Assembly (NCBI GenBank): GCA_907165065.1
Contig: OU015523.1
Coordinates: forward strand, 121,964,523 to 122,028,522
Reading direction: 5' to 3'
DNA length: 64,000 nucleotides
Source: Caprimulgus europaeus
Taxonomy: Eukaryota > Chordata > Aves > Caprimulgiformes > Caprimulgidae
A program made the position numbers and the translations under genes. Under the pieces are notes generated by a model that had not been told where the DNA came from, made no database searches, and saw nothing but the letters and a program-made list of their open reading frames with translations. This document shows, piece after piece, positions 34,674-45,116 of the stretch (positions are counted from its first letter, which is position 1; each line of letters begins with the position of its first letter).

Positions 34674-37600
34674 CATCCTTTAAAGTGTTTGTACAGTAAA
34701 GTGTACTGTAATGAAGTTTTTGACAGCCGTGACTCGATAAAGCGATCTCACGCATCGTTCATCAGACGGTCTTCGATGCACAGTGTCTGGTGGGAGGACC
34801 TCTCCATGTGAAGTTAGTCTGTTAAGTTGGATGGCATCTTGACGTGCTACAAAACTTGTACAGACAAAAGAACCCTGCGGTAGCTGCCCGGCCACTCGTG
34901 TTTTCAGCGTCTGTTGCGGAGTAATTCCGAGTGAAACGTGTTGGTGCGAACGGCATTGACCACAGAATGACAGTGCATCAGAGGATTTGAGGGATTTCTC
35001 AAATAAAACCATGACTGGTCCATTCATGTCCTTAATATCTACTTCAAATTGAAGTAAAACAAATGGAACAGTTTTCCTTTTGGAGGTTTTCTGTTTTGGG
35101 GTTTGTTTGTGTGTGTGTGTGTGTGTGTTTTTTGTTTCTGATTTTACTTATCTGCCTGGATGTATTAGCAGGTTTTGAATGTAGTGTTGGCCTTTGGCCA
35201 GTAGAATTTTCTTAAAATACATTTTAATAACTGTCATGTGACCCAACTGGTTTCAAGAAGGCAGTATTTCTGAGAGAAAACGCTTGTCTCCAAGACATCT
35301 CATCAACTTTTCAGTGGGTGTGAAGTGATATGTGCTTTTATTCAAGAAAAAAAGACAAAAAGCCACCCTAATGTGGGGCACATAAAAGAGCAGAGCTGAA
35401 ATTTGTTTTGGGTAGCATTTGGTTTTCTCTTTACTCTGAATTAAGATGCAGGCTATAACATTTGTACATGTAGCACACAGACAGCTCAAACAGATCTGCC
35501 AAACGTTGAAATCCAAAAAGGTCACATCTATGAATCCTTTTGGGCTGAGATTTGGATTTTTGACTGGTGTTTATGTCCATTGCCGGCAATGGATGCACCA
35601 AAACTGCTGCTGCCACCGAGGAGTGAGTTCTCCTTTCCTGCCCCACCTGATTCCCTTCCATTATATTTGTATTTACTGGTCAGTCATTAAGCACTTCTGT
35701 TTTCTTGTAATAAAACTGGCATTAGGCCTTTACTAAATACCTCTCTAGAAAATATTGATCAAAAAATTACCTACCTTCTGGCCTTGAAAGTCTTGGTTTT
35801 GTTTCCCCACCTCTTTCTCCACGAGTTCTATCAGAACCACTCCCAGGACTCTTACTCATGTGGGTTCTAGCAGTGCAGGTATCCTGCTACCAAACTAGAA
35901 TCCTCAGAGCTGCAGAAGATGGAACTCGCTCATTATCTGCTTGTGATTTAAAAAAAATAAGAGAGAAATCACTCTCTTTCTAATGAAGAACTTAATTCTG
36001 TGAAAGATTAAATATTTTTCCACCTTATTGATGTTAACCATTAACAGTTTTCTTGAGCAGATACTAAAACAGGGTAGTGAAAAGCCACAGAAATTTAGAG
36101 CAAGTTCTTAAAAATGATTGGTAGCATTTTGAGCTACTCCAGTGTTTTTCTTTTGCCGAGGTGATGCATAAATGTAGCGCTTCCACATTTCTCCTGTGTT
36201 TGTGGTTTAAAACAAGCAAGAACATGCAGCTTCCACTTTTCAATGTTAATAATTGAGCATTTTTAATATTTGCAGCACAAACTGCCTGATTGCTGTGCAG
36301 CAACGCTGTGCAACCAACGGCTTCTCATTTGTTTTAGCAGTGCCATCATCTTTTCTGCTGCCTGATGGAGCCTTTTAGTATCTGATAAGTGCTGTAGCAA
36401 ATATTCTTGCTTGTAGAGTCAACCCCAAATGTTAAAATACTTTGTGGGCAAGTAATTGTCAATGTAGGAAAATAAAAGAAAGGCTTACAATACTGAATAT
36501 ACTAACCAGGACAAAAAACTACTGAGTTAGGGAGTGATGTATGAGCAGGAGAGACCAGGGAGCAGAATTGGAGTGTTGAAGCTTACATCAGGAGTGTTGC
36601 CTTTTAAAAATGTGGAATGATGAGTTGTTACCAAGGTTCACTTTCTGTAGGGCACTTTGGAAAAAAAAAAATGTTTTGTTCTAAGAAGTCACCTTTGGTA
36701 CCTGAGAGCTTCATCCCCCAGGATCCAGAGTTCCCCCTTAGAGCAGTGGGAATGTTGTGCAAGTAAAAACTGCAAAAAAATGCCTTGGAAAATGTTAATG
36801 TTTTCAAATTCGTATTTCTCTCAGTGCTAAGGCTTCCTGCTTGGTGGAAAATGTACAGTCTCCTGTTTGGAAAGATGCTGTTTTCTGACATGAGGTCACT
36901 GATGGCTGCACAGGGTTCACACTGTTTTATCTATATGTGATTCCAGAGTGGAAATGTCCTCCCGGTGTCCTTACAGTCTTGTGCTCTTCTGTACTCATTG
37001 TGCGATCAGAAGTTAAATGTCCTTGAATAGTGATCTTCAGGTGTGGCTTTGGACTAAAAAAAGCTTCAGACCATGTGAGAAACAGAGTGAAAACTGGCCA
37101 GGGATTTTTGTTAACATCACAGATTTAAAAGTAGAATAACAAGCAGCAGTTGGCTGAACATACAAAGCATTTATTCAACAAACTTTTGTTTATTATATGG
37201 TCATCACTAAAAGCTTTGTCTTTAACTGCAATTCAGAATATAACGGATTGAGAAGAAAGTGAATTGATTTCGATGTGCAATTTAAGTAGCATTGGTGAGG
37301 GAAAGAACCTCTAAATGCAGTGGTGAAAGGGACTTTTTGTGTGTCACCAAGATAAATGATGGCTCTTCTCGCGTGCAGCTCGTGTGACTGTTGGCGACAC
37401 AGAGTGCCCAGCAGGTCTGCTCTGTAATTAATGAATGAGGTGTGTTAATCTACCCAGCAGAGTGATTAAGAACTCGGTGTCACTGCAGTTGCTGTCTTCT
37501 AATTACTGAGTCTTCTAAACCTGAGCATATTTGTGATTTAAAAATGGAAAATGACATCACCAAACTGCCAAAAAAACCCCTTAGCACTGAAATCTTGTAG

Positions 37601-40600
37601 GAAGCTCAGTCGTGAACCATAATCGTTTGACTTTGTACCTGTTGAATTACATCGTAAAATTACTGCATCCTCCTGATTATTTTTTTAATTATTATTTGAG
37701 AAAAGACAAGATGCTTTTTTTTCTAAATTTCTCATTTATGAAGTGTGTCACCTTCAAGATTTCTTTGCATGAACGTGCCTCAGTTACTCTTCATTTAGCG
37801 GGAGCGAATGACTTAGCTGGACTTGTTTTCTGTTCACTTCTGTTTTCTAATTGCTGTGTCCAAACTCTTGGCAAAAGACCTTACTCAAAGAACCCCAAGG
37901 GGGAAAAAACTGTATTTTCTCAAAAGAAAAACTGTCTGGTAGTAGTGCACTTGTGATTTGTCTTCACATCTGTCACTTGAACCACATGGGTATCCAGATG
38001 CTGCAACTGTTTAATTATTTTAATAGTTCGTTGTTGGGGTGTCCATTATCCCTCTCTTTTCAGGCCCTTAAAACTTTGTTTTCAGTGCTCTTCAGTAAGA
38101 AGGCTTAAACTTTCAAATAATTGAAATAATTGTTTCAAATTACATATTTTCACCGACTTCTTTTATGAAAAGCAAAGGAGGAATTTTTATGGCACCTGCT
38201 TTTTTTAATTGACTTTGTACACGGTACTTTAAATAAATCGTGGCAGTACTGCAAGTCCCCAGAACCTGTTTGATGAAGAAATTTGTATCACCTTAATTCA
38301 AAATGTCAGTAGATAGATCTTGGTTTTGAAATGTGTGCAGTGACTACTATTCACACTATATCATAATATGATATAATGTGCAGCGTGCACCCTGGATATA
38401 TATTTACATTTGACATATGTTTCCGATTCACTGGGTGTATAAAATCCTTAAATATAGAAATATATATAAAAGATCAAATAACTTCAACTAAAACAGTGAC
38501 TTTCTGGAAAAAAAAAAGAATTGTGTTGAATTTGGTGGGGGAAACTCCAGCAATTCACATGAAGGAGCACAATTCTGCAGTTCCTGAAGCGTTCTGAACT
38601 TCTATAGAAGTATTTGGGATATTGTCTGCAGTAAGGATTTGCAGGATGAAGCCCACATTTCCTGGTAGTCTTTTCTTCCTCCCCTTCCCTGACAGTTGGG
38701 GTAGGGACTGGATCTCACTTTAAAAAGTTGGAAGGAAGAAAATAAAAAATCCAACAGAAATTATCCTCTTTTTTTTTTTTCTTTTTTTTCCAGTATATCC
38801 TGATGTAAGAAAAATTCTGTATGACTAATTTTTGGTGCTTTAGAGTCAGGTACTCAATCTGAGACCTAGCAGAGAGCTCTAGTTTCAGAAATATTTTTAT
38901 CAATGGAGAATTATTTCTGAAGCTGGACACCCAGCAGCTGGGGTATGGCAGATGACTAGTCACTTCTGAATACGTGCATCACTTACCAAGCTCTTATTTT
39001 AGATTAGGTGTAACTAACTCAGATAGTTCCAAACAGCAAAAACACGCGCTTGGGAATCGATTGTCCCAACGCTTCAGAGTAATTTAACTTATTTTGTATA
39101 TTGCAAAAGATGTATATTGCTTAGTGTGACACTTAAAAGGTTGTGTACAGCTTCTGGGGGGAAAGGATAGAACACTCTAAAGTAGATAACAAGTTTTTAT
39201 AATGGAATATGTGGTGTAAAGGCTCCAGGTTTAACTGTAATTAAAAGGAAGTGAGTCCTACAACTTGGGTTTTTTTGACTATCATTGTGTAAATGCTGGC
39301 ACCCCACACCTGAGCTGAGGAGCAGGAGAGGGGACAGCAGAGCCATTAGAGGGGACATGTGCTTCACAAAGACATGTGTGTCTGTGAATAGATCTACTCT
39401 TGCTAACGAGAACCGAGCGGTCGGGTCGCTGCGGTGGTTTACGTTGTGCACTGGGCAGCACTTTGTGTACAGTCGGTCTCACTGGTTCCCCAGGTGCAGA
39501 CAAGAGTCGGTTTCTCCTGCTGTTCTCTCGTTCAAATACCAGCAGGAGATGGGGAATGGATGGAGGGAAGTAGGATGGAAAAATGTGTATGCAAACCCAT
39601 TTGTCTTGGACAGGCCTAAAACGACTTCTGACTTGCTCTCTAAAGACTGTGTCTCCAATGGAAGGTCTCCGTGTAGGAGAATCATCCTGATATCCTCCTT
39701 TTCTCATCCCGACTGTCTCAGTGACAAGTCTCTTTCCTTGAGGGAATTGCTCACGTTCCATCAGCACAATGTGGATGTGGAGACAATTAGGATCAGTCCC
39801 TAGAGTATTATGACAATGTTTGCCTCTGGGGATGTCGGTCGGAGTGTCCGCACAGTTTGTTTTCTTGTTTGTTCCTCTTACTGTGTCCCACACAACTAAA
39901 CTTAGCTTAGTCTGTCAGATTTACATGATTTTATGGGGATAAAGTCCTTCTACTTACCAGTGCACCATTTGTTAGTTAGAACAGTTTTAAAAGTCCTTAA
40001 TAGATACTAATCTGCTACTCAAGTTAGTGGTAGAAAGGAATTCAAATCATAAAAGCTGTATGCCTTGTTTAATTTGCCATCTCATACTCGTTATATGGAC
40101 TCTAAACTCTTGTACAGTATCTTATTGCTATGCTATATTCATTAAAATGGTACTCCTCCCCCTAACTCCCATCCAGATGGTTTGTTGTGAATGCCAATGC
40201 GGTTGTTGGTTCCTACCTGTGTCTCACAGCTCTCCTACAGCAGCCAGGAGATGGTCTGTGACCAATTGCAAAGCGTCACCTCACCGTTCTCGGTATGCAC
40301 GACGGTTCTCACGCGGGCACAGATCCTGTAGGGCAGACAAACACCGGGTAGAGTCAGTGTCCCAGGTAACACCAAACAGGTTATTTGCTAGGAGAAGAGG
40401 TTACCTGCTAGCAGGTTATTTGTTAGCAGAATGGTTACCCTCCAATATTGGCTGAGAATTAGATCCAACCTGCCAGACAGGTCTCTTAAAATTGAAGATC
40501 TGTGAAATAGTTTGGTCGTACCCGTGTGTGCTGTTTATCCATCTGCGAAGAAACCTCGAGTTCCTTCAGAATGGTCTCGTTCACCCTTGGCCTTGAGTTT

Positions 40601-41285
40601 TAGTTTTCTTGTTCTAAAGATTTAACACCATAAAGGTTCTACAAGCTGAGCTCTTTATGTAGAGTTTAACCCTTGCGTTCCTCGAGTCCTGACCTTTAGT
40701 TTTTCAGTCTCTCTTCGATCATGACTTGCTCCAAAATGAAAGGGGAAGGCCTGAGAGGGGACACACACTGCGTGTGTGGGAGCGGGGAGGGGGGAGATAC
40801 ACTGAAAAAACTGGAAGTGTTATTCTTGTTGCACATAAATCAGGTGGTGCTTTCACTGTCGTTTCCCCCCCCCTCACACACACACCCCCCAGTAATATCA
40901 CGTGCATGTAAAGACATAACGCGTTAAAACTTTCTTTAAAGTGGAAGTCATGGTGGCCTCAGTGCTCAAAGGGTTAACTGCAGTTTATTAACAGCTCATG
41001 TTTTTAGATTTGCAGTACACAACTGTTTAAATACTGTATTCCTTGTAAATGAAGTAAAAAAAAATAATAATGTTAAGGCTGGTGCCAATATTTTTGTTAA
41101 ATGAATTGTTCAGCGTTGTCTCTCACTACAGTCTGGTCAGAACTCTTTGTGTATAAGCTGGGCCTGAAGCCATTTTATAGCTTGGAGGCCTAATTGTGTA
41201 ACTTTTTCTTTCATAATGTTTTTTTTTTTTTGTTATAATATCTACTGTCATTTCTTTCATATAAATATGACATGTAAATTGTCAT

Positions 41286-41291
41286 AATAAA
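41286..41291 (+). terminator. RSF1: Distal poly(A) signal of RSF1
   Basis: AATAAA in GTCATAATAAAAAG after an AT-rich 3' UTR end; the repeat-free block stops shortly afterwards and CR1 sequence begins at 41470. Cleavage would fall near 41305. Confidence 0.7.
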
Positions 41292-41469
41292 AAGAAAAAA
41301 ATTGAAATAACTTGATGTACGAAGGAGAATGTGTATTGAAGAAACAAGTGCTTTTTCGTGGGGCATCACACGTGCACGGACATTCCTTTTTTACTATTCA
41401 CATAAGCCCTGAGTAACGGCTGCTGCGTGTCACGAGAATCGATACCTCGTGTTTGATCTCCATTTTATT

Positions 41470-41895
41470 ACAGCAGCTCTGCTGTGAGGACAGGCTGAGA
41501 GAGTTGGGGCTGTTCAGCCTGGAGAAGAGAAGGCTCCAGGGAGACCTTCTAGTGGCCTCCCAGTACCTGAAAGGGCTCCAGGAAGGCTGGGGAAGGATGT
41601 TTCATAAGGGCAGTTAATGACAGGACAAGGGGAAATGGCTTTAAGCTGAAAGAGAGGAGGTTTAGATTAGATATTAGGAAGAAATTGTTTGGTGTGAGGG
41701 TGGTGAGACAGTGTCCCAGGTTGGCCAGAGAAGCTGTGGCTGCTCCTCCCTGGAAGTGTTCTCGGCCAGGTTGGCTGAGGCTTTGAGCAACCTGGTCCAG
41801 TGGAAGGTGTCCCTGCCGCTGGCAGGGGGGGTGGAACTGGATGAGCTTTAAGGTCCCTTCCAACCCAAACCAGTCTGTGGTTCTATGATTCTAAG
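41470..41895 (+). mobile_element. CR1 LINE 3' end, intergenic
   Basis: Sense CR1 from the GAGGACAGGCTGAGAGAGTT region to CAGTCTGTGGTTCTATGATT. First interspersed repeat after the RSF1 transcript end. Confidence 0.94.
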
Positions 41896-42539
41896 TTGTG
41901 TGATTTCCAGTGAACGAGGGAGGTGGTGAGGGCTCTCCATGGCGGATACAGACAGCCGTGTTAGATCCCAGGGGATGCACACAAGCAGGAATATTGATTT
42001 CTAAGTGTGCTGAACGGGTGTTTCCATCTCTTCCCACCAGCTGCTGCAGTCTGATCTCTATTCACGGATGAATTGGAGGTTTTTCTTTCCAGATGAGCAC
42101 TTGTTGTGGTACAGCAAACCTGAAGATGGTCAAGAAACTTCCTTTTTCTCATCTCCTATTGCCTCTGTCAGTTTTCCCAAACTATTCCAGCAGAGTTTAA
42201 ATATCCCTTCATGGTGGAAGTTGCTTTGTTTTCAGTCAAGGTGGTTATTTGTACGACTAATAGGTATTTGCAGAATTAGAATCCAAAATCCAAATGAGGA
42301 GCTTTCCAAAACATTTTAGAAAGCTCATTGTAAAAGAACTCCATTGTGTTCTTCTTCCCCTGTTGTTTTTTTTTTCACACTTATTTTTTTCCCAGAATGT
42401 GCTGCTTTGGCTCTTTGCTATCCAAGACTGTCACTAGAGGAGTCCAGAGAAGGGAGAGATGGAGATGTAAAGCTGTGAAGAATCAGTTTGTGTTTGTGAG
42501 AAGCTGAGTTTGCACACAGGTAAGGAAATGACTCCTTCA
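41896..42539. other. Intergenic DNA, nothing recognised
   Basis: Unique-looking sequence between two CR1-derived segments; no gene, RNA or repeat recognised. Confidence 0.5.
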
Positions 42540-42655
42540 AAGTAAATTCAAACTGATGAAAGGGAAGATTGCAGATCGTCTTGAGTGCCATCACACAGTA
42601 GGTACAGGACAACCAGGTGACCAGGCCCCATCAGCAAGGGTTTATGAAAGGCAGG
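42540..42655 (+). mobile_element. CR1 reverse-transcriptase fragment, 5' piece (split by LTR)
   Basis: Translates as CR1 RT region ...VQDNQVTRPHQQGFMKGR, then stops abruptly at the LTR start. The frame resumes at 43712. The left limit is approximate. Confidence 0.85.
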
Positions 42656-43706
42656 TGGGTTGGGTTTGTGTGGGGAGGATGGTTTTTTGTTAATGAGGGA
42701 AGGAGCTATCACAATGGCTCCTGTGAGAAGCTTCCAGAAGCTTCCAGAAGCTCCCCTGGCTCCAAGGTGGACCCACATTCAGCCCAGGCTGAGCCAGTTA
42801 GTGGTGGTGAAACACTTCTGTGAATCTGTATTTATAATGAGGAGAACTGGTTTGGCAAGGGAGGGAGATCAGGAACATCAACAACAATACAAAAAAGACA
42901 ACAGAGGAGAGAAGAGGGGGATGAGAAAGAGAGACAACTACAGACACTCAGGTCAGCGAGGAAAGAAGAGGAAGAGGTGAGTGGAGATTTCCCTGCAGTC
43001 CATGGAAGTTAAGGGCAGAGCAGATACCATGTGTAGCCCAAGGAGGACCTCATGCTGGAGCAGAGAGCTGTGTCTGAAGGCGGCTGTGACTATGTGGAGA
43101 GCTCACGACAGAGCAGAAGATCCCAGAGATGCTCGTGCCAGAGCAGGGTGAGGAGGTACCCTGGAGAAAAGACCCATCTCCAGCCCATGGAGGTCCCCAT
43201 GCCAGAGCCAGGGGTTGCTCCCAAAGTCCATGACTCTGTGGGAAGCCTGCACTGGAACAATTTGTCCCTGAGCTCTTTAGCCCATGGGAGGGAACCCACA
43301 TTGGATTTGGGGAGAGTGTGAGGAGCCGTCTCCCTGAGGAGGAAACAGCAGCAGATGATCTTACTGAACCCCCATTCCCTGTCCCCTGTGCTGCTAGGGG
43401 GGAAGGTAGAGAAATGGGGAGCAAAGTGATGTGAGCCTGGGAAGAAGGGAGGGGTGGGGGAAGGTGTGTCAGATGTGGTTGTTGTGTCTCCCTGTCCTGC
43501 TCTGATTGATAACGAATTAAATTGATTTTTCTTCCCCAAGTTGAGTCTGTTTTGCTCATGACCATAATGAGTGAGTGAGCCCTCCCTGTCCTCATTCCAA
43601 CCCATGAGCCCTTTGTTGAGTTTTCTCTCCTCCACCCCACCAGAGTTGTGGGAGTGGGTGAGCGACCACATGGTCTGAGCTGCTGACTATGGCTAAAACC
43701 ACCACA
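42656..43706 (+). mobile_element. Solo LTR inserted in a CR1
   Basis: Starts TGGGTTGGGTTTGTGTGG and ends GCTAAAACCACCACA. Flanks GCAGG (42651-42655) and TCAGG (43707-43711) are a near-perfect 5-bp target-site duplication. The same family lies inverted at 50122-51106. No internal retroviral genes are present. Confidence 0.88.
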
Positions 43707-43711
43707 TCAGG

Positions 43712-43890
43712 TCCTGCTTGACCAACCTGATCTCTTCCTATGACAAGGTGACCCACTTGGTGGGTGAGGGAGAAGCTGTGGATGTTGTCTACCGAGACTT
43801 TAGTAAAGCCTTTCCCACCATTTCCCACAGCATTCTGTTCATGGCTCAGATGAGTGTCCTCTTCACTGGGTGGAAAACTTGACTAAGCCT
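43712..43890 (+). mobile_element. CR1 reverse-transcriptase fragment, 3' piece
   Basis: Reads SCLTNLISSYDKVTHLVGEG then EAVDVVYRDFSKAFPTISHS, the CR1 RT core (family consensus VVYLDFSKAFDTVSH), directly continuing the GFMKGR of the 5' piece. In this copy the D of the AFD motif is P. It is internal to the CR1, not a 3' tail. Confidence 0.9.
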
Positions 43891-44195
43891 AGCTTATATG
43901 GAACTAACTTCTAATGTCCCATTGTTTAAGCAGAAGGGGATGTTCTTTCAGAATGGTACCAACCTCAGTGCTCCTCTTTCCAGGTAATGAGAATTTTACT
44001 CAAAAACCTGCTGGAGGCGGATGCTTGTGGCAGTTGGACCCATTGCTCTGGAGATACACCACTGCTCACCCTCAGGAACATGGACGTTTTGGGGTGAAAC
44101 ACCATCCCTGCCCCTGCGGTCAATGATGAGGGAGAAATGACTTCATGGAGGGGGCCAGCCTGGTCGAGCCCAGCAGGGTGGATGATGGCCGCCCC
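43891..44195. other. Intergenic DNA before the promoter-proximal LTR
   Basis: About 300 bp. GATGAGGGAGAAATGACTTC and nearby sequence have a repeat-like look but could not be assigned. Confidence 0.4.
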
Positions 44196-44815
44196 TGTCC
44201 TGGTTTGTAGCTGGTTCAGAGCCGGTTTCAGCAGCTGGAACAGCGCTGGGGTTCGGGTTCAGCTGGGATTTGGGAGGAGGAAAACACTGAGAACGTCCCC
44301 ATGTTGGCATTTGTGTCCCTGGCACTGAAGGACTTTGTGTTTGTCCGTCTGCAAGCGCAAGATCTCAGGGGTGAGGAATATTGCAATGGATCAGCTCCAT
44401 GGGCGTTGGGCTCTGCCAAGGGGCTGCTCCATCTCCTGTCCCCCATGGGCAGGAGATCCATGAGGGGCTCTTCCTCTCTGGCTCTCTCTGGCTCTCTCTC
44501 GGGCTCTCACTCTCCCGGGATTGCGGTTTCGGGTCGGGATTGTCGCTCCTCCGGGATCGTTCTCTGGGACCAGGCCGGGCTGGTCCGGCGGGTGCTGAGC
44601 AGTTGCAGTGGACATCCCTCATTTGCATATTTTACTAATATTAGTGTTCTCATTATTATTCTAACGTCATTATTATTTTGAGTTTTCTTATTTTCATTTA
44701 TTAAACTGTTCTTCTCCACCCTACGAGCCCCTTTGCCCCAGTCCCCTCCCCTATCCCCTGGGCGGGGGCAGTGGCTGAACGGCTCCAACATGGCCGCCCA
44801 GGGCTGCCCCTCACA
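44196..44815 (+). mobile_element. Solo LTR immediately upstream of CLNS1A
   Basis: Starts TGTCCTGGTTTGTAGC, ends GCTGCCCCTCACA, with the perfect 5-bp target-site duplication GCCCC at 44191-44195 and 44816-44820. It is related to the LTRs at 24603 and 62165 (TGTCCTGG start, GGATTG block, AT-rich centre, pyrimidine-rich end) but much more GC- and CpG-rich. It contains a consensus octamer ATTTGCAT at 44621-44628 and CAACATGGCCGCC near its 3' end. Confidence 0.9.
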
Positions 44816-44997
44816 GCCCCAAAGGCGGGAACGGCCCCAACATGGCGGCGGCACCATCACACCTCCCAGCACCATAGAGACAAGCCTAGAGCGTCCCGGC
44901 AGCGCGAGCACTTCCACTTCCTGCGCGCGCCGGGGCACTTCCGCTTCCGGCGGAGGAGGCGATGGTGGAGGAGGGAGGAGGCGGTGGCGCGGGCGCC
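44816..44997 (+). promoter_or_regulatory. CLNS1A: CLNS1A promoter / 5' UTR, CpG-rich, TATA-less
   Basis: CpG-dense sequence with no TATA box. AACATGGCGGCGG (44839-44851) fits a YY1-type element. CACTTCCTG (from 44916), CACTTCCG (44937-44944) and CTTCCGG (44944-44950) are clustered ETS-family sites, typical of housekeeping promoters. The start site cannot be fixed from sequence. A 12-codon uORF (44842-44877) would be in the mRNA if transcription begins upstream of it. Confidence 0.75.
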
Positions 44998-45116
44998 ATG
45001 AGTTTCCTCAAGCGGTTCCCGCCGCCCGCTGAGGGGGTTCGGCATCAGCAGCCGGACACGGAGGCGGTGCTGGCGGGGCGCAGCCTGGGCGCCGGGACGC
45101 TCTACATCGCCGAGAG
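44998..45116 (+). CDS. CLNS1A: CLNS1A coding exon 1
   Basis: Starts at the ATG homologous to the human start (MSFLK). A second ATG 36 nt upstream (44962) is in frame with no intervening stop. Encodes 39 codons plus two bases; donor GAGAG|GTGAAG. The human residues PGPAEG are shortened to PAEG here. Confidence 0.95.

Larger units (their letters stand above)
33950..41305 (+). other. RSF1: RSF1 3' UTR, about 7.3 kb
   Basis: The long interval between the stop and the last strong AATAAA (41286-41291) fits the ~7-kb 3' UTR known for human RSF1. It contains no CR1 or LTR, unlike the introns. It includes a G-rich tract (34327-34369), a nearly pure A run (34460-34487), a (TG)n run (35106-35129), a CpG-bearing stretch (34720-34960), a small tandem duplication (40377-40445) and a CT/CA-rich stretch (40865-40890). 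The open frames inside on both strands show no homology I recognise. Confidence 0.75.

Noticed and set aside
38340-38375. AT-rich palindrome-like CATAATATGATAT
   Set aside because: Short and imperfect; expected by chance in AT-rich sequence.
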